A DNA stretch of 49,876 nucleotides from Ignavibacteria bacterium (GCA_013298775.1 JAAFIV010000033.1:1-49876); one strand, 5' to 3'; positions 33,479-41,733 are shown, counted from the stretch's first letter. A program made the numbers and translations. The notes: a model not told the origin generated them from the sequence alone.

Positions 33479-33833
33479 GATAAGATTTGCAAATGGGGTT
33501 GCAAAAGGCAGTTTTAGAAGCACATATCCTGAAACAAGATGTTCATCACACAAGATACAACACAGGAATATCGTATAAAAGTATCTGAAAGTCAGATTTT
33601 TTAATGACTGAAAGTCATAGTGAAGAATGTGAGAATCAGGCATGTACGGTGTGCTACCGAAGGCGCATCAAGTCTCAAACAAATGGTCGCTCAGACTCTC
33701 CTGTCTGCGCCATTTGCGAAAGTCCTAACACGGAATTTTTATCGCTTGCATTCATGCACAAACAAAGAAATTTTTGTCAAAGACGATAAAAAAATTTTGA
33801 TTTCTCAAAAACAAGTGATAAATTTGTAGGCTC
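33479..33833. other. Intergenic region with two mini-palindromes and a hairpin-repeat fragment
   Basis: ATCTGAAAGTCAGAT (33583-33597) and ATGACTGAAAGTCAT (33604-33618) are two adjacent 15-base palindromes sharing CTGAAAGTC. From 33652 to 33722 lies a stretch (ACCGAAGGCGCATCAAGTC...) that aligns with the hairpin repeat at 38060-38125. No gene is seen. Confidence 0.6.
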
Positions 33834-33861
33834 TTGTTGAACGGGTGTTTTACTCTTTAAT
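33834..33861 (+). promoter_or_regulatory. Possible promoter of the tRNA-secE-nusG unit
   Basis: TTGTTG (33834-33839) and TTTAAT (33856-33861) are 16 bases apart, 26 bases before tRNA-Tyr. Match by eye only; this phylum may use other promoter patterns. Confidence 0.25.
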
Positions 33862-33887
33862 CAGAGTAGATATTCGCACAAACAAAC

Positions 33888-33970
33888 GGGTAGGTACCAG
33901 AGTGGCCAAATGGGGCAGACTGTAAATCTGCTGGCTTACGCCTTCGGAGGTTCGACTCCTTCCCTACCCA
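33888..33970 (+). tRNA. tRNA-Tyr (anticodon GTA)
   Basis: GGGTAGG pairs with CCTACCC. The anticodon loop is CTGTAAA (GTA) on stem CAGA/TCTG, with a long class II variable arm (GCTGGCTTACGCCTTC) and T arm GGAGG-TTCGACT-CCTTC. 83 bases. First gene of the tRNA cluster. Confidence 0.95.
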
Positions 33971-34050
33971 CAGCATTACAAATCTGACAAGAGAATCTAA
34001 CAATAGAAACGACGTTCTTTGATTGGTGACGGTATCAATATCTATTGTTT

Positions 34051-34126
34051 GCGGGAGTAACTCAGTTGGTAGAGTCACAGCCTTCCAAGCTGTTGGTCGC
34101 GAGTTCGAGTCTCGTCTCCCGCTCCA
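34051..34126 (+). tRNA. tRNA-Gly (anticodon TCC)
   Basis: GCGGGAG pairs with CTCCCGC. The anticodon loop is CTTCCAA on ACAGC/GCTGT, so the anticodon is TCC. T loop TTCGAGT. The CCA end is encoded (34124-34126), unlike its neighbours. Confidence 0.95.
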
Positions 34127-34181
34127 GAAACTTGTGTTGATGACAATGTGCAGTTTTTCTCCAATAGTTTTTTGAAAACGT

Positions 34182-34254
34182 GCGGGAATAACTCAGTTGG
34201 TAGAGTCACAGCTTCCCAAGCTGTTGGTCGCGGGTTCGAGTCCCGTTTCCCGCT
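34182..34254 (+). tRNA. tRNA-Gly (anticodon CCC)
   Basis: GCGGGAA pairs with TTCCCGC. The anticodon loop is TTCCCAA on ACAGC/GCTGT, so the anticodon is CCC. It is nearly identical to the preceding tRNA-Gly, with paired changes in the acceptor and T stems, so it looks like a tandem duplicate with a shifted anticodon. CCA not encoded. Confidence 0.93.
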
Positions 34255-34288
34255 CTTCCTTCGATGATTGCTCACTAGTTCGATATTC

Positions 34289-34361
34289 GCTGATGTAGCT
34301 CAGTTGGTAGAGCACGTCCTTGGTAAGGACGAGGTCGGCAGTTCAATCCTGCTCATCAGCT
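34289..34361 (+). tRNA. tRNA-Thr (anticodon GGT)
   Basis: GCTGATG pairs with CATCAGC. The anticodon loop is TTGGTAA on CGTCC/GGACG. In many bacteria tuf follows this tRNA; here only 136 gene-free bases separate it from tRNA-Trp. Confidence 0.95.
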
Positions 34362-34497
34362 CATGTTTGCATGGTTTCATCGGCATTGCAGAGACACTGT
34401 TTGCATTGCCGCCAGACAAAAAAACTTCAAGCACAGGCAGAAACGTCTGTGCTGTTTTGTCATAAAACACTTTGATGCAAATAGCAAACACAAACAC

Positions 34498-34570
34498 ACG
34501 GGCGTAGCTCAACTGGTAGAGTGGCGGTCTCCAAAACCGTAGGTTGCGGGTTCGATTCCTGCCGCCCGTG
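34498..34570 (+). tRNA. tRNA-Trp (anticodon CCA)
   Basis: ACGGGCG pairs with CGCCCGT. The anticodon loop is CTCCAAA on GCGGT/ACCGT. It sits 32 bases before secE, the usual order. Confidence 0.95.
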
Positions 34571-34602
34571 CAAATTTCTCTCTCAACATTCTCTTGACTT
34601 CT

Positions 34603-34785
34603 ATGATTGAAAGTATCAAAAAATTCGTCGAAGACGTGCGCAAAGAAATGAACAAAGTTTCTTGGCCCACCCGCGAGCAACTCCGCGAAGCAACAACCGT
34701 TGTAATTGTCGCTTGCCTTGTTGTCGCTGTGTGCGTGTACGTTGTTGATACAGGAATGACACTCCTTATGAAGAGCCTCTTCTAA
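34603..34785 (+). CDS. secE: Preprotein translocase subunit SecE
   Basis: A 60-residue single-helix subunit of the SecYEG channel. ATG 34603 (MIESIKKFVEDVRKEM) is preferred to the TTG nine bases earlier. The cytoplasmic amphipathic part holds 'EMNKVSWPTREQLREAT', the SecE signature, and a membrane helix (about 33-55) follows. Position after tRNA-Trp and before nusG is canonical. Confidence 0.95.
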   Translation: MIESIKKFVEDVRKEMNKVSWPTREQLREATTVVIVACLVVAVCVYVVDTGMTLLMKSLF

Positions 34786-34955
34786 TACATTTTTTCTTGG
34801 GATTTCCTCAAACGGAATTTTCCCAGAATTATCGTACTGCAACGCCTTTGTACGCCCAGTTTTGTGCAGTTTCTTTTGTATAATTCACTCTTTCTCGCCA
34901 CCGCGTTACGACGCTGCGCTTTCACCAATCTTTTTCAGATAAGGGTAGTAATCGC

Positions 34956-35495
34956 ATGAGCCAAGACCTCAAATGGTACGCACTCCGCACGTTTTCAGGA
35001 CATGAAGAACGTGTTCGCAAAGCTCTTGTGGCTGAAATCGAACGCTTGAATATCAAAGAACGCTTCTCCGATGTGCTTGTGCCACAAGAATCTGTGTTTG
35101 AAATTCGCAATGGCAAAAAATATAAGCGCACACGGAATTTCCTTCCAGGCTACATTATCATCAAAGCCTTCTTGGACAATCGCGTAAAGGATGTTATCTC
35201 CAACACGCCGTCGTTACTGGGTTTTGTCGGAACAAAAGCGGAACCCGACCCACTACGCGACGACGAGGTGGATAGAATCCTAGGGCGCGTAGAAGAACGG
35301 AAAAACATCACGGTTGTAGAAACGCACTTTGCTGAAGGCGACCCCGTAAAGGTGATTGATGGTCCGTTTACAGGATTTTCTGGCACCGTAAAAGAAGTAA
35401 ACCACGAAAAACAAAAACTCAAAGTGGAAGTTGGCATCTTAGGGCGCAAAACCCCTGTGGAACTGGACTTTAGCCAAATTGAGATGGAAGCGTGA
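34956..35495 (+). CDS. nusG: Transcription termination/antitermination protein NusG
   Basis: A 179-residue RNA polymerase elongation factor. The NGN domain spans 1-115 ('KWYALRTFSGHEERVRKAL', 'FLPGYIIIKAF', 'LLGFVGT'). The KOW domain spans about 125-175 ('EGDPVKVIDGPFTGFSGTVKEVNHEKQKLKVEVGILGRKTPVELDF'). It contacts the polymerase clamp and links it to the ribosome or Rho. The start is ATG 34956. It follows secE by 170 bases and precedes rplK, with a hairpin repeat in between. Confidence 0.97.
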   Translation: MSQDLKWYALRTFSGHEERVRKALVAEIERLNIKERFSDVLVPQESVFEIRNGKKYKRTRNFLPGYIIIKAFLDNRVKDVISNTPSLLGFVGTKAEPDPLRDDEVDRILGRVEERKNITVVETHFAEGDPVKVIDGPFTGFSGTVKEVNHEKQKLKVEVGILGRKTPVELDFSQIEMEA

Positions 35496-35502
35496 GGCTT
35501 CC

Positions 35503-35567
35503 GTAGCGCAGAGACTCTATGTCTGCGCCCACATATCATTCCGCGCAGACAAGAGTGTCCGCGCTAC
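35503..35567. repeat. Dispersed double-hairpin repeat variant in the nusG-rplK gap
   Basis: GTAGCGCAGAGACTC (from 35503) pairs with a complementary arm ending at 35567, with arms of about 25 bases and a few mismatches. Each arm again carries the TGTCTGC palindrome core. It begins 8 bases after the nusG stop codon and ends 49 bases before rplK, i.e. where the L11 leader would be. Confidence 0.8.
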
Positions 35568-35616
35568 TCAAGCAGAACTCAAATAAAAATCTCTCATCCT
35601 TTTTAGGTAAATAGTC

Positions 35617-36042
35617 ATGGCAAAAAAAGTAGCCGGCGCGTTCAAACTCCAGCTTCCGGGCGGTGCAGCAACAATGGCACCTCCAGTAGGTCCCGCATTT
35701 GGTCAGCGCGGTTTGAACGGTATGGAATTCGTCAAGCAATTCAACGCTAAAACACAAAAAAATGCTGGTCAAGTAATTCCAGCAGTAATTACCTTCTACT
35801 CCGATAAAACCTTCACCTTTGAACTCAAGCAGCCACCAGCTGCGGAGCTTATCAAAGCGGCAATCAAATTGGAAAAAGGCTCGGCTGAACCCAACCGTAA
35901 TAAAGTTGGTAAAATTAGCATGAAGCAAGTAGAAGAAATTGCAAAACAAAAAATGCAAGACATGAATTGCGATACACTCGAAGCAGCGCAGAAAATGGTT
36001 ATCGGTACCGCGAATAGCCTTGGCGTTACGCTCGAAGGATAA
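35617..36042 (+). CDS. rplK: Ribosomal protein L11
   Basis: A 141-residue protein binding the GTPase centre of 23S rRNA. It starts '[41 protein letters not shown]', the L11 N-terminal domain, and ends in the RNA-binding C-terminal domain ('[30 protein letters not shown]'). Full length. First of the L11-L1-L10-L7/L12 run. Confidence 0.97.
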   Translation: MAKKVAGAFKLQLPGGAATMAPPVGPAFGQRGLNGMEFVKQFNAKTQKNAGQVIPAVITFYSDKTFTFELKQPPAAELIKAAIKLEKGSAEPNRNKVGKISMKQVEEIAKQKMQDMNCDTLEAAQKMVIGTANSLGVTLEG

Positions 36043-36124
36043 ACAAACCTAGCGATTGAAAAAAGCGGGAGGGTCCAGAAAGCCCGTATGTACCGCATTC
36101 TCTCATTTTTATTTCTGAATACTC

Positions 36125-36826
36125 ATGGTAAAACGTAGCAAACGCTATACGGCTGCCGCAAAAAACATTACTCTAAATAAAGAGTACACCATTGCAGACG
36201 CAATTGCAGCAGTAAAGAAAAACGCAACAGCGAAATTCGATGAATCCTTCGAGATTGCAATGCAACTCGGCGTAGATCCTCGTAAGGCTGACCAAATCGT
36301 GCGTGGCACGGTTGCTCTTCCGCACGGTACAGGTAAAACGGTACGTGTGCTTGTTATCGCAAAATCACCGCTCGACAAAGATGCTATCGCAGCTGGCGCG
36401 GATTATGCTGGCTTTGAAGAATACATCGAAAAAATTCAAAACGGCTGGACGGATATTGACGTTATCATCGCAACACCAGATGTGATGGGTCAATTAGGTC
36501 GTTTGGGTAAAGTCTTGGGTCCTCGTGGTCTCATGCCAAACCCGAAAAGCGGCACCGTTACCACCGACGTAGCAAAAGCTGTACGCGAAGTAAAAGCTGG
36601 TAAAATCGAATTCCGCGTTGATAAGGCAGGAAATATCCACGCTTCTATCGGCAAATGCTCATTCGATTCCGCAAAAATTGAAGAAAACTTCCGCACGTTC
36701 TACGCAAGCATCATTCGCTCGAAGCCAGCAACGGCAAAAGGCAAATATGTTCGCAGCGTTCACGTTACTTCCACCATGGGACCTGGTGTTCCAGTGGGCG
36801 AAACTGAACTCATGAACATCCAATAA
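36125..36826 (+). CDS. rplA: Ribosomal protein L1
   Basis: A 233-residue stalk protein of the large subunit. Signature: '[36 protein letters not shown]', then '[18 protein letters not shown]'. In E. coli, L1 represses its own operon by binding mRNA; the 82-base gap before it (36043-36124) could hold such a site, but I cannot assign one. Confidence 0.97.
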   Translation: MVKRSKRYTAAAKNITLNKEYTIADAIAAVKKNATAKFDESFEIAMQLGVDPRKADQIVRGTVALPHGTGKTVRVLVIAKSPLDKDAIAAGADYAGFEEYIEKIQNGWTDIDVIIATPDVMGQLGRLGKVLGPRGLMPNPKSGTVTTDVAKAVREVKAGKIEFRVDKAGNIHASIGKCSFDSAKIEENFRTFYASIIRSKPATAKGKYVRSVHVTSTMGPGVPVGETELMNIQ

Positions 36827-36914
36827 GATTACGCACTCCGCGATAACGGCTGTAACTATTATCGCACCCCTTATTCTCACTTTTCATTACGATTTTAACC
36901 ACGGATTTCTCAGC

Positions 36915-37442
36915 ATGGTTACCAAAGAGAAAAAACGCGAAATTGTTGCCGGACTTGTCCGTAAGCTCGAAAACTCAACGTCCTTGTACCTTGTGGATGC
37001 GGGCGGGATGACGGTAGCACAATCGGGTGCAATGCGCCAAGAGTTTCGCAAAATCAATGCTGAAATGAAAGTGGCTAAAAATACACTTATCAACCTTGCA
37101 CTGAAAGAAGACGGGAAATTCAACGTTTCCGAAAACGTCTTGAAAGGCAGTACAGCGGTTATATTTGTGTATGAAGACCCGATTGCTCCGGCAAAACTTA
37201 TCCGTAAGTATTTCGAGAAGGATAAGAAACCGGCGTTGAAACTTGCTATCGTGGAAGGTCAAACCTTCGACGGTTCGCAACTCAAAACGGTCGCAGAACT
37301 TCCGTCGCGCGAGGACATGATTGCCAGCATCGTTGGCAGCTTGCACGCGCCGATTTCGGGCATCGTCGGCTCTATCAACGCAGTTATGCGTGATGTGGCT
37401 TCGCTCGTGGAAGAAGTTGCGAAAAAGCAGGCTGGTCAATAA
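36915..37442 (+). CDS. rplJ: Ribosomal protein L10
   Basis: A 175-residue base of the L7/L12 stalk. It has the N-terminal rRNA-binding 'KREIVAGLVRKLENSTSLYLVDAGGMT' and 'FRKINAEMKVAKNTLINLAL', and a C-terminal helix ('SINAVMRDVASLVEEVAKK') that carries the L7/L12 dimers. A short hairpin (GCGATAA/TTATCGC, 36840-36865) lies in its 88-base leader, far shorter than the E. coli L10 leader. Confidence 0.97.
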   Translation: MVTKEKKREIVAGLVRKLENSTSLYLVDAGGMTVAQSGAMRQEFRKINAEMKVAKNTLINLALKEDGKFNVSENVLKGSTAVIFVYEDPIAPAKLIRKYFEKDKKPALKLAIVEGQTFDGSQLKTVAELPSREDMIASIVGSLHAPISGIVGSINAVMRDVASLVEEVAKKQAGQ

Positions 37443-37552
37443 CGCTAATACTTTGCTTTAACGGCATGGTTACTTGGCGATAGCCTTTTTGGTTTCAGTT
37501 ATATCTTACAAACAGAATTACATTACCACTATACTTTTAATTTGGAGACACA

Positions 37553-37930
37553 ATGTCTAAAGTAGAAGAACTCGTAGAAAAAATCAGTGCGCTTACGCTC
37601 GGCGAAGCTGCTGAACTTAAAAAAGCCCTCGAAGAAAAATTCGGTGTTACAGCTGCTGCTCCCATGATGATGGGCGGCATGATGCCAGCTGCTGCTGCTG
37701 CTCCGGCTGCTGAAGAAAAAACTGAGTTCGACGTAGAACTCACCGACGGCGGCGCAAGCAAACTCAACGTTATCAAAGTTGTTCGTGAATTGACCGGCTT
37801 GGGCTTGAAAGAAGCAAAAGACATGGTTGATGGCGCACCGAAAATCATCAAAGAAGGCGCGACCAAAGACGATGCCGAAAGCATCAAGAAGAAACTCGAA
37901 GAAGCTGGCGCGAAAGTTACTCTCAAGTAA
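37553..37930 (+). CDS. rplL: Ribosomal protein L7/L12
   Basis: A 125-residue factor-recruiting stalk protein. N-terminal dimerisation domain ('[29 protein letters not shown]'), Ala/Met hinge ([16 protein letters not shown]), and C-terminal domain ('[27 protein letters not shown]'). It is the last gene of the cluster, because a terminator follows and rpoB does not. Confidence 0.97.
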   Translation: MSKVEELVEKISALTLGEAAELKKALEEKFGVTAAAPMMMGGMMPAAAAAPAAEEKTEFDVELTDGGASKLNVIKVVRELTGLGLKEAKDMVDGAPKIIKEGATKDDAESIKKKLEEAGAKVTLK

Positions 37931-37962
37931 TTTCAATCCTTCTAGCATTTTCGGATTATTAC

Positions 37963-38004
37963 CAAACGGGCAAATGGACACTTCCACTTGCCCGTTTGTT
38001 TTTT
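37963..38004 (+). terminator. Terminator of the secE-nusG-rplKAJL unit
   Basis: CAAACGGGCAA (37963-37973) pairs exactly with TTGCCCGTTTG (37988-37998), followed by TTTTTTATTG. It lies 32 bases after rplL and ends the cluster before any rpoB. Confidence 0.92.
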
Positions 38005-38038
38005 ATTGTTCAGGACTTTCGCAAAATGGCAGTTTGTG

Positions 38039-38118
38039 GAGCAGACAAGAGTGTCTGCTCTACCGAAGCCGCATGAAACCTAAAGCCCGATAGTAGTGCA
38101 GACACTCTTTGTCTGCAC
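38039..38118. repeat. Dispersed double-hairpin repeat variant, two separate hairpins
   Basis: GAGCAGACA-AGAG-TGTCTGCTC (38039-38060) and GTGCAGACA...TGTCTGCAC (38096-38118) are two hairpins. The spacer between them (ACCGAAGCCGCATGAAACC) matches the fragment at 33652-33722. It follows the rplL terminator. Confidence 0.8.
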
Positions 38119-38177
38119 CATTTGTCTGAGTTCTACAGTTGTTCTTTTTTGCTCAACGAATATTGCCGAGAATCCCG

Positions 38178-39023
38178 ATGCACGATTACGACCTCATCAT
38201 AGCTTTTCGCGTCTATCCGAAAGTTTCCAAAGAGCCGCTTGTTTTTGCTGATGATAAATATCGTCTAACTGAGCTGGGATTGGCTTCGTTGCAGCGTTCT
38301 CTCGGAACATTGCGCGTAAAAATGTACGCACTTTTGGACAAATGCCCTGATGAATACGAAACCCTCGTGCGGCAATACTTTTCCCACACCGACCTCCATA
38401 TTCTGCGCTTGGATGGCATTGGCAATGGTGCATCGTTTGTGAAGCAAATTGAACTGTTACGCAATGACGATAGCGCGGAGTTTGTTTACTTTGCTGAAGA
38501 TGATTATTTCTACCTCCCTGACCAATTTCCTGCAATGCTAGATTTTATGCGCTCTTCGGCGGATATTGATTTCGTAACGCCCTTCGACCATTTAGACTAT
38601 TACACGCTCGACCTTCATAAACATCCAGTATTTGTGCGTTCTCTGGGCGAGCATCATTGGCAAAGCCGCAATTCTACCTGCTTGACTTTTCTTGCTCGAC
38701 GTTCTTCGCTGAAAGAAGCTGCCCCGATTTTCGCCACATTTGCCAAGCGCAATTACGATGCAAGTATTTGGATGAGCCTCACAAAATACGAGGTCTGGAA
38801 CTGGCGTAAAATCTGGAAGTTCTGGCGCACCGACCGCTTTCTGTTTAGCGTGATGGCAAAGGTGTGGTATTTCAGTGCCGCGCAGGTGCTGTTTGGTCGC
38901 CGCTACACGCTCTGGTCGCCGATGCCAAGCATTGCGACGCATTTGCAAAACGATACGATTGCGCCCGCGATTGATTGGCAAAAAGAAATTGATGTGTGTT
39001 TGGCGGAAATACGAAACGAGTAA
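38178..39023 (+). CDS. Glycosyltransferase-like protein (GT-A fold)
   Basis: A 281-residue protein from ATG 38178 (MHDYDLIIAFRVYP); a frame 13 codons longer exists upstream. It looks like a divergent family 2 or related GT-A enzyme: 'YDLIIAFRVYPKVSKEPLVFADDKYRLTELGLASLQRSL' sets up the nucleotide fold, and 'EFVYFAEDDYFYLPDQFPAMLDFM' gives the acidic cluster after a beta strand that usually holds the metal. The C-terminal part is aromatic-rich ('WNWRKIWKFWRTDRFLF') and may touch the membrane. No sugar or acceptor can be assigned. The aro fusion gene follows on the same strand. Confidence 0.65.
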   Translation: MHDYDLIIAFRVYPKVSKEPLVFADDKYRLTELGLASLQRSLGTLRVKMYALLDKCPDEYETLVRQYFSHTDLHILRLDGIGNGASFVKQIELLRNDDSAEFVYFAEDDYFYLPDQFPAMLDFMRSSADIDFVTPFDHLDYYTLDLHKHPVFVRSLGEHHWQSRNSTCLTFLARRSSLKEAAPIFATFAKRNYDASIWMSLTKYEVWNWRKIWKFWRTDRFLFSVMAKVWYFSAAQVLFGRRYTLWSPMPSIATHLQNDTIAPAIDWQKEIDVCLAEIRNE

Positions 39024-39120
39024 AAATGCTGCCTTCACGCATTTTTCTTGCGGAATATGCTATGTGTTTCCTAACTTATTGTTTGCGTTCCTTATCTTCC
39101 CACCCCAAATTTTTACGTGC

Positions 39121-41733
39121 GTGAACCAGACTCTCCACCTTCACTTGCCGAGCAGTAGTGCCGTCATTCCTTATGTTTGCGGTGTTCATGTGTGGCGCGA
39201 GGCAGCCGATTTTGCCAAAGAACATTTTGCAAAACGTGCCGTTATCATCATTAGCGATGATACGGTTCGGGATTTGTACGAGGAGCAATTGCGCTCGCTC
39301 TTTGGCGACCTGCCGCGTTTTCAAGGAATTATCAGCGTTCCGGCGGGCGAAGCGAGCAAATCTCGTGAAATGAAAGATGCTTTGGAAGATGCCATGTTCG
39401 AGCGCGGAATGGGACGCGACAGCGCAATTATCGCCGTTGGCGGCGGCGTGGTAGGCGATTTGGCGGGCTACGTGGCGGCGACCTTTCAGCGCGGCGTACC
39501 GCTTCTGCACTTGCCGACAACCCTGCTCGCGCAAGTAGATAGCAGCATTGGCGGAAAAACGGGCATCAATCACGCAACGGGGAAAAACCTGATTGGCGCA
39601 TTCTACCAGCCCACTGCAATTTTTGCCGATATTATGACGTTAGGAACACTTCCAGAAGAAGAATTCTTCAATGGCATGGCAGAAGTGCTGAAATACGCGG
39701 CTTCGCTGGACTATGAACTTTGGCAATACTTGGAAAATAACGAAGCTGCTATCAAACAGCGCGAAGCTGCTGCGCTCGTGCATATTATCACGCGCTCGGC
39801 GGCTTTGAAAATAGGCGTGGTCGAGAAAGATGAGAAGGAGTCAGGTTTGCGGGCAATTTTGAACTTTGGACACACAACAGGACACGCTTTCGAGGCTCTT
39901 AGTAATTACGCCATTCCACATGGATTCGCTGTGGCGGCTGGAATGCGTGTTGCGATGCGGCTTTCACGAGATTTGTGTGATTATCCCGACGAATACGTTG
40001 CAAGATTCGACGCGCTTTTGGAGCGATTCCATCTCAAGAACGATTATTCGCACCGTTTCTCACGGGAGGCAATGTGGCACGCCATGACGATGGATAAAAA
40101 ATCTCGCGAAGGAATGCCGAAATTTGTGCTGATGAAAAATTCGCAAACACCAGACTACGAGCTTTCGGTGGACGTTTCGCGTGAAGCATTCGACCACGCG
40201 TTGGATGCTACTATTTTCACATCGCCCGCGCCGCGTCTTTGTCCATCGGTGATGCCGCAATACGCCACCGATGTAGCGGTACTGCTGCAACGCGCCCACG
40301 AGACCTCGCCCTACCTCATTGAGCTGCGTGTTGATATGCTGCCTTTAGAGGAATTGCACCAGATAAATTGGGTGGATATTCGTGCGCAAGTCGCAACGCC
40401 GCTTTTGGTAACGTGCCGCAGCCGCGATGAAGGTGGATACTTCGTTGGTACGCCCGCCGACCGCTTGCAGGTGTATCAAAGCGCGATAAATGCTGGTGTG
40501 GAATGGATTGACGTAGAATTTGCCAATGCTGCCGAAATTTTGCCAATGCTGCCGATTGGATTGACGACAAAGGTTGTTCTCTCGCACCACATCTTGTCTG
40601 GCGGCTTCTCGGAAACAGATTTGCGCGATAAATTGGACGACATGACAAACGTGTATGGCGACGTGTACAAACTCATTTTCACCGCCGACGACCTGCAAGC
40701 AAGCCTTGTTGCGGTGAATGTACTTGAGTACGCGAAATCGCGCTTCTTGAATGTCGTGATTCATGCAATGGGTGAATTTGGCGAACCCTCACGCCTGATG
40801 GGTGCTGTGCGTGGCAATGAATGGACATACACCGCTCTCTCTGGCGATAGCACGACGGCGGCAGGGCAAATCACGCAGCACGAAGCGAAAAATGTGTATT
40901 TCCTGAGCGAAAAATCCACACCAACGAGTATTTACGGGCTGTTGGGCTTCCCCACACGCCAAAGCAAAGGCAAATATCTCCACAACGCGCTCTACAACTT
41001 GCTTCCAAACAAGCGCAATCTGCTCTACATGAATTTCCCTACGCCCGAAGCCGCACCGTTCTGGCGCGGTTGGCGCGATATGCTTTCTGGTCTTAGCGTT
41101 ACGATTCCGCACAAAGAAGCCATTTTTAAGCTCTTGGATGACATTTCCGACGAAGCAAAACAATCGGGAGTGTGCAACACCGCCGCGCCAGTGAATGGTC
41201 GCTGGAAGGGCTTCAATACGGATGTTTTGGCGATTGAAGATTGTTTGAAAGAATATGTGAATGAATTGCAATTCGGCACACTCGTTGTTGGCACGGGCGC
41301 GACGACGCAAAGCGCGATTGCCGCACTGCGCCGCTTGGGAGTGAGTAATAACAGTATTTTTGTGATTGGACGCAATCGCGCACGGGTAGGCAGTTTGACG
41401 AGTAAATTTAAGGTGCGTGGTATTACTGAATCTGAGTACGGTGCGCTGGACGTTGGTGCAATTATCCAAACAACATCCGTCGGCATGACCCCGCACGTGG
41501 ACGATATGCCCTACGGCAGCGAGCTGTTCCGGCGCGGGCTTGTGGTGATGGACGTGGTGTATAATCCCATTCGCACAAAGTACATCCAAAGCGCAGAATT
41601 TGAGAAATGTATTACTATCACCGGCGACGAAATGTTTATCCGCCAAGCAGCTCACCAATTCAGGATTTTTACAGGTGTGGATGTGCCACTTGAGGAAGTA
41701 CGCCGTGTTTGGACGGGATTTGCGGGAAGCTAA
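39121..41733 (+). CDS. Three-domain shikimate-pathway fusion: AroB-AroD-AroE
   Basis: One 870-residue chain carries three enzymes. Residues 1-370 are 3-dehydroquinate synthase: 'GGGVVGDLAGYVAATFQRG', 'LLAQVDSSIGGKTGINH', 'FNGMAEVLKY', 'NFGHTTGHAFE'. Residues 375-600 are type I 3-dehydroquinate dehydratase: 'LIELRVDML', 'LLVTCRSRDEGG', 'IDVEFA', catalytic His in 'VLSHHILSGG', Schiff-base Lys in 'VYKLIF', then 'MGEFGEPSRLMGAV'. Residues 604-870 are shikimate dehydrogenase: catalytic Lys in 'SVTIPHKEAI', 'GVCNT', Asp in 'FNTD', 'VGTGATTQSA' and 'TTSVGMTP'. In the dehydrogenase the usual S-x-SP shikimate site reads QSKGKYLHN. The start is not sure: GTG 39121 gives VNQTLHLHL with no clear ribosome site; the frame upstream overlaps the previous gene and is not protein-like. 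Confidence 0.93.
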   Translation: MNQTLHLHLPSSSAVIPYVCGVHVWREAADFAKEHFAKRAVIIISDDTVRDLYEEQLRSLFGDLPRFQGIISVPAGEASKSREMKDALEDAMFERGMGRDSAIIAVGGGVVGDLAGYVAATFQRGVPLLHLPTTLLAQVDSSIGGKTGINHATGKNLIGAFYQPTAIFADIMTLGTLPEEEFFNGMAEVLKYAASLDYELWQYLENNEAAIKQREAAALVHIITRSAALKIGVVEKDEKESGLRAILNFGHTTGHAFEALSNYAIPHGFAVAAGMRVAMRLSRDLCDYPDEYVARFDALLERFHLKNDYSHRFSREAMWHAMTMDKKSREGMPKFVLMKNSQTPDYELSVDVSREAFDHALDATIFTSPAPRLCPSVMPQYATDVAVLLQRAHETSPYLIELRVDMLPLEELHQINWVDIRAQVATPLLVTCRSRDEGGYFVGTPADRLQVYQSAINAGVEWIDVEFANAAEILPMLPIGLTTKVVLSHHILSGGFSETDLRDKLDDMTNVYGDVYKLIFTADDLQASLVAVNVLEYAKSRFLNVVIHAMGEFGEPSRLMGAVRGNEWTYTALSGDSTTAAGQITQHEAKNVYFLSEKSTPTSIYGLLGFPTRQSKGKYLHNALYNLLPNKRNLLYMNFPTPEAAPFWRGWRDMLSGLSVTIPHKEAIFKLLDDISDEAKQSGVCNTAAPVNGRWKGFNTDVLAIEDCLKEYVNELQFGTLVVGTGATTQSAIAALRRLGVSNNSIFVIGRNRARVGSLTSKFKVRGITESEYGALDVGAIIQTTSVGMTPHVDDMPYGSELFRRGLVVMDVVYNPIRTKYIQSAEFEKCITITGDEMFIRQAAHQFRIFTGVDVPLEEVRRVWTGFAGS

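Noticed and set aside
38875-39120. Extension of the aro fusion upstream to 38875
   Set aside because: It would overlap the end of the glycosyltransferase-like gene, and the extra residues lack protein character; the AroB fold begins just after 39121.
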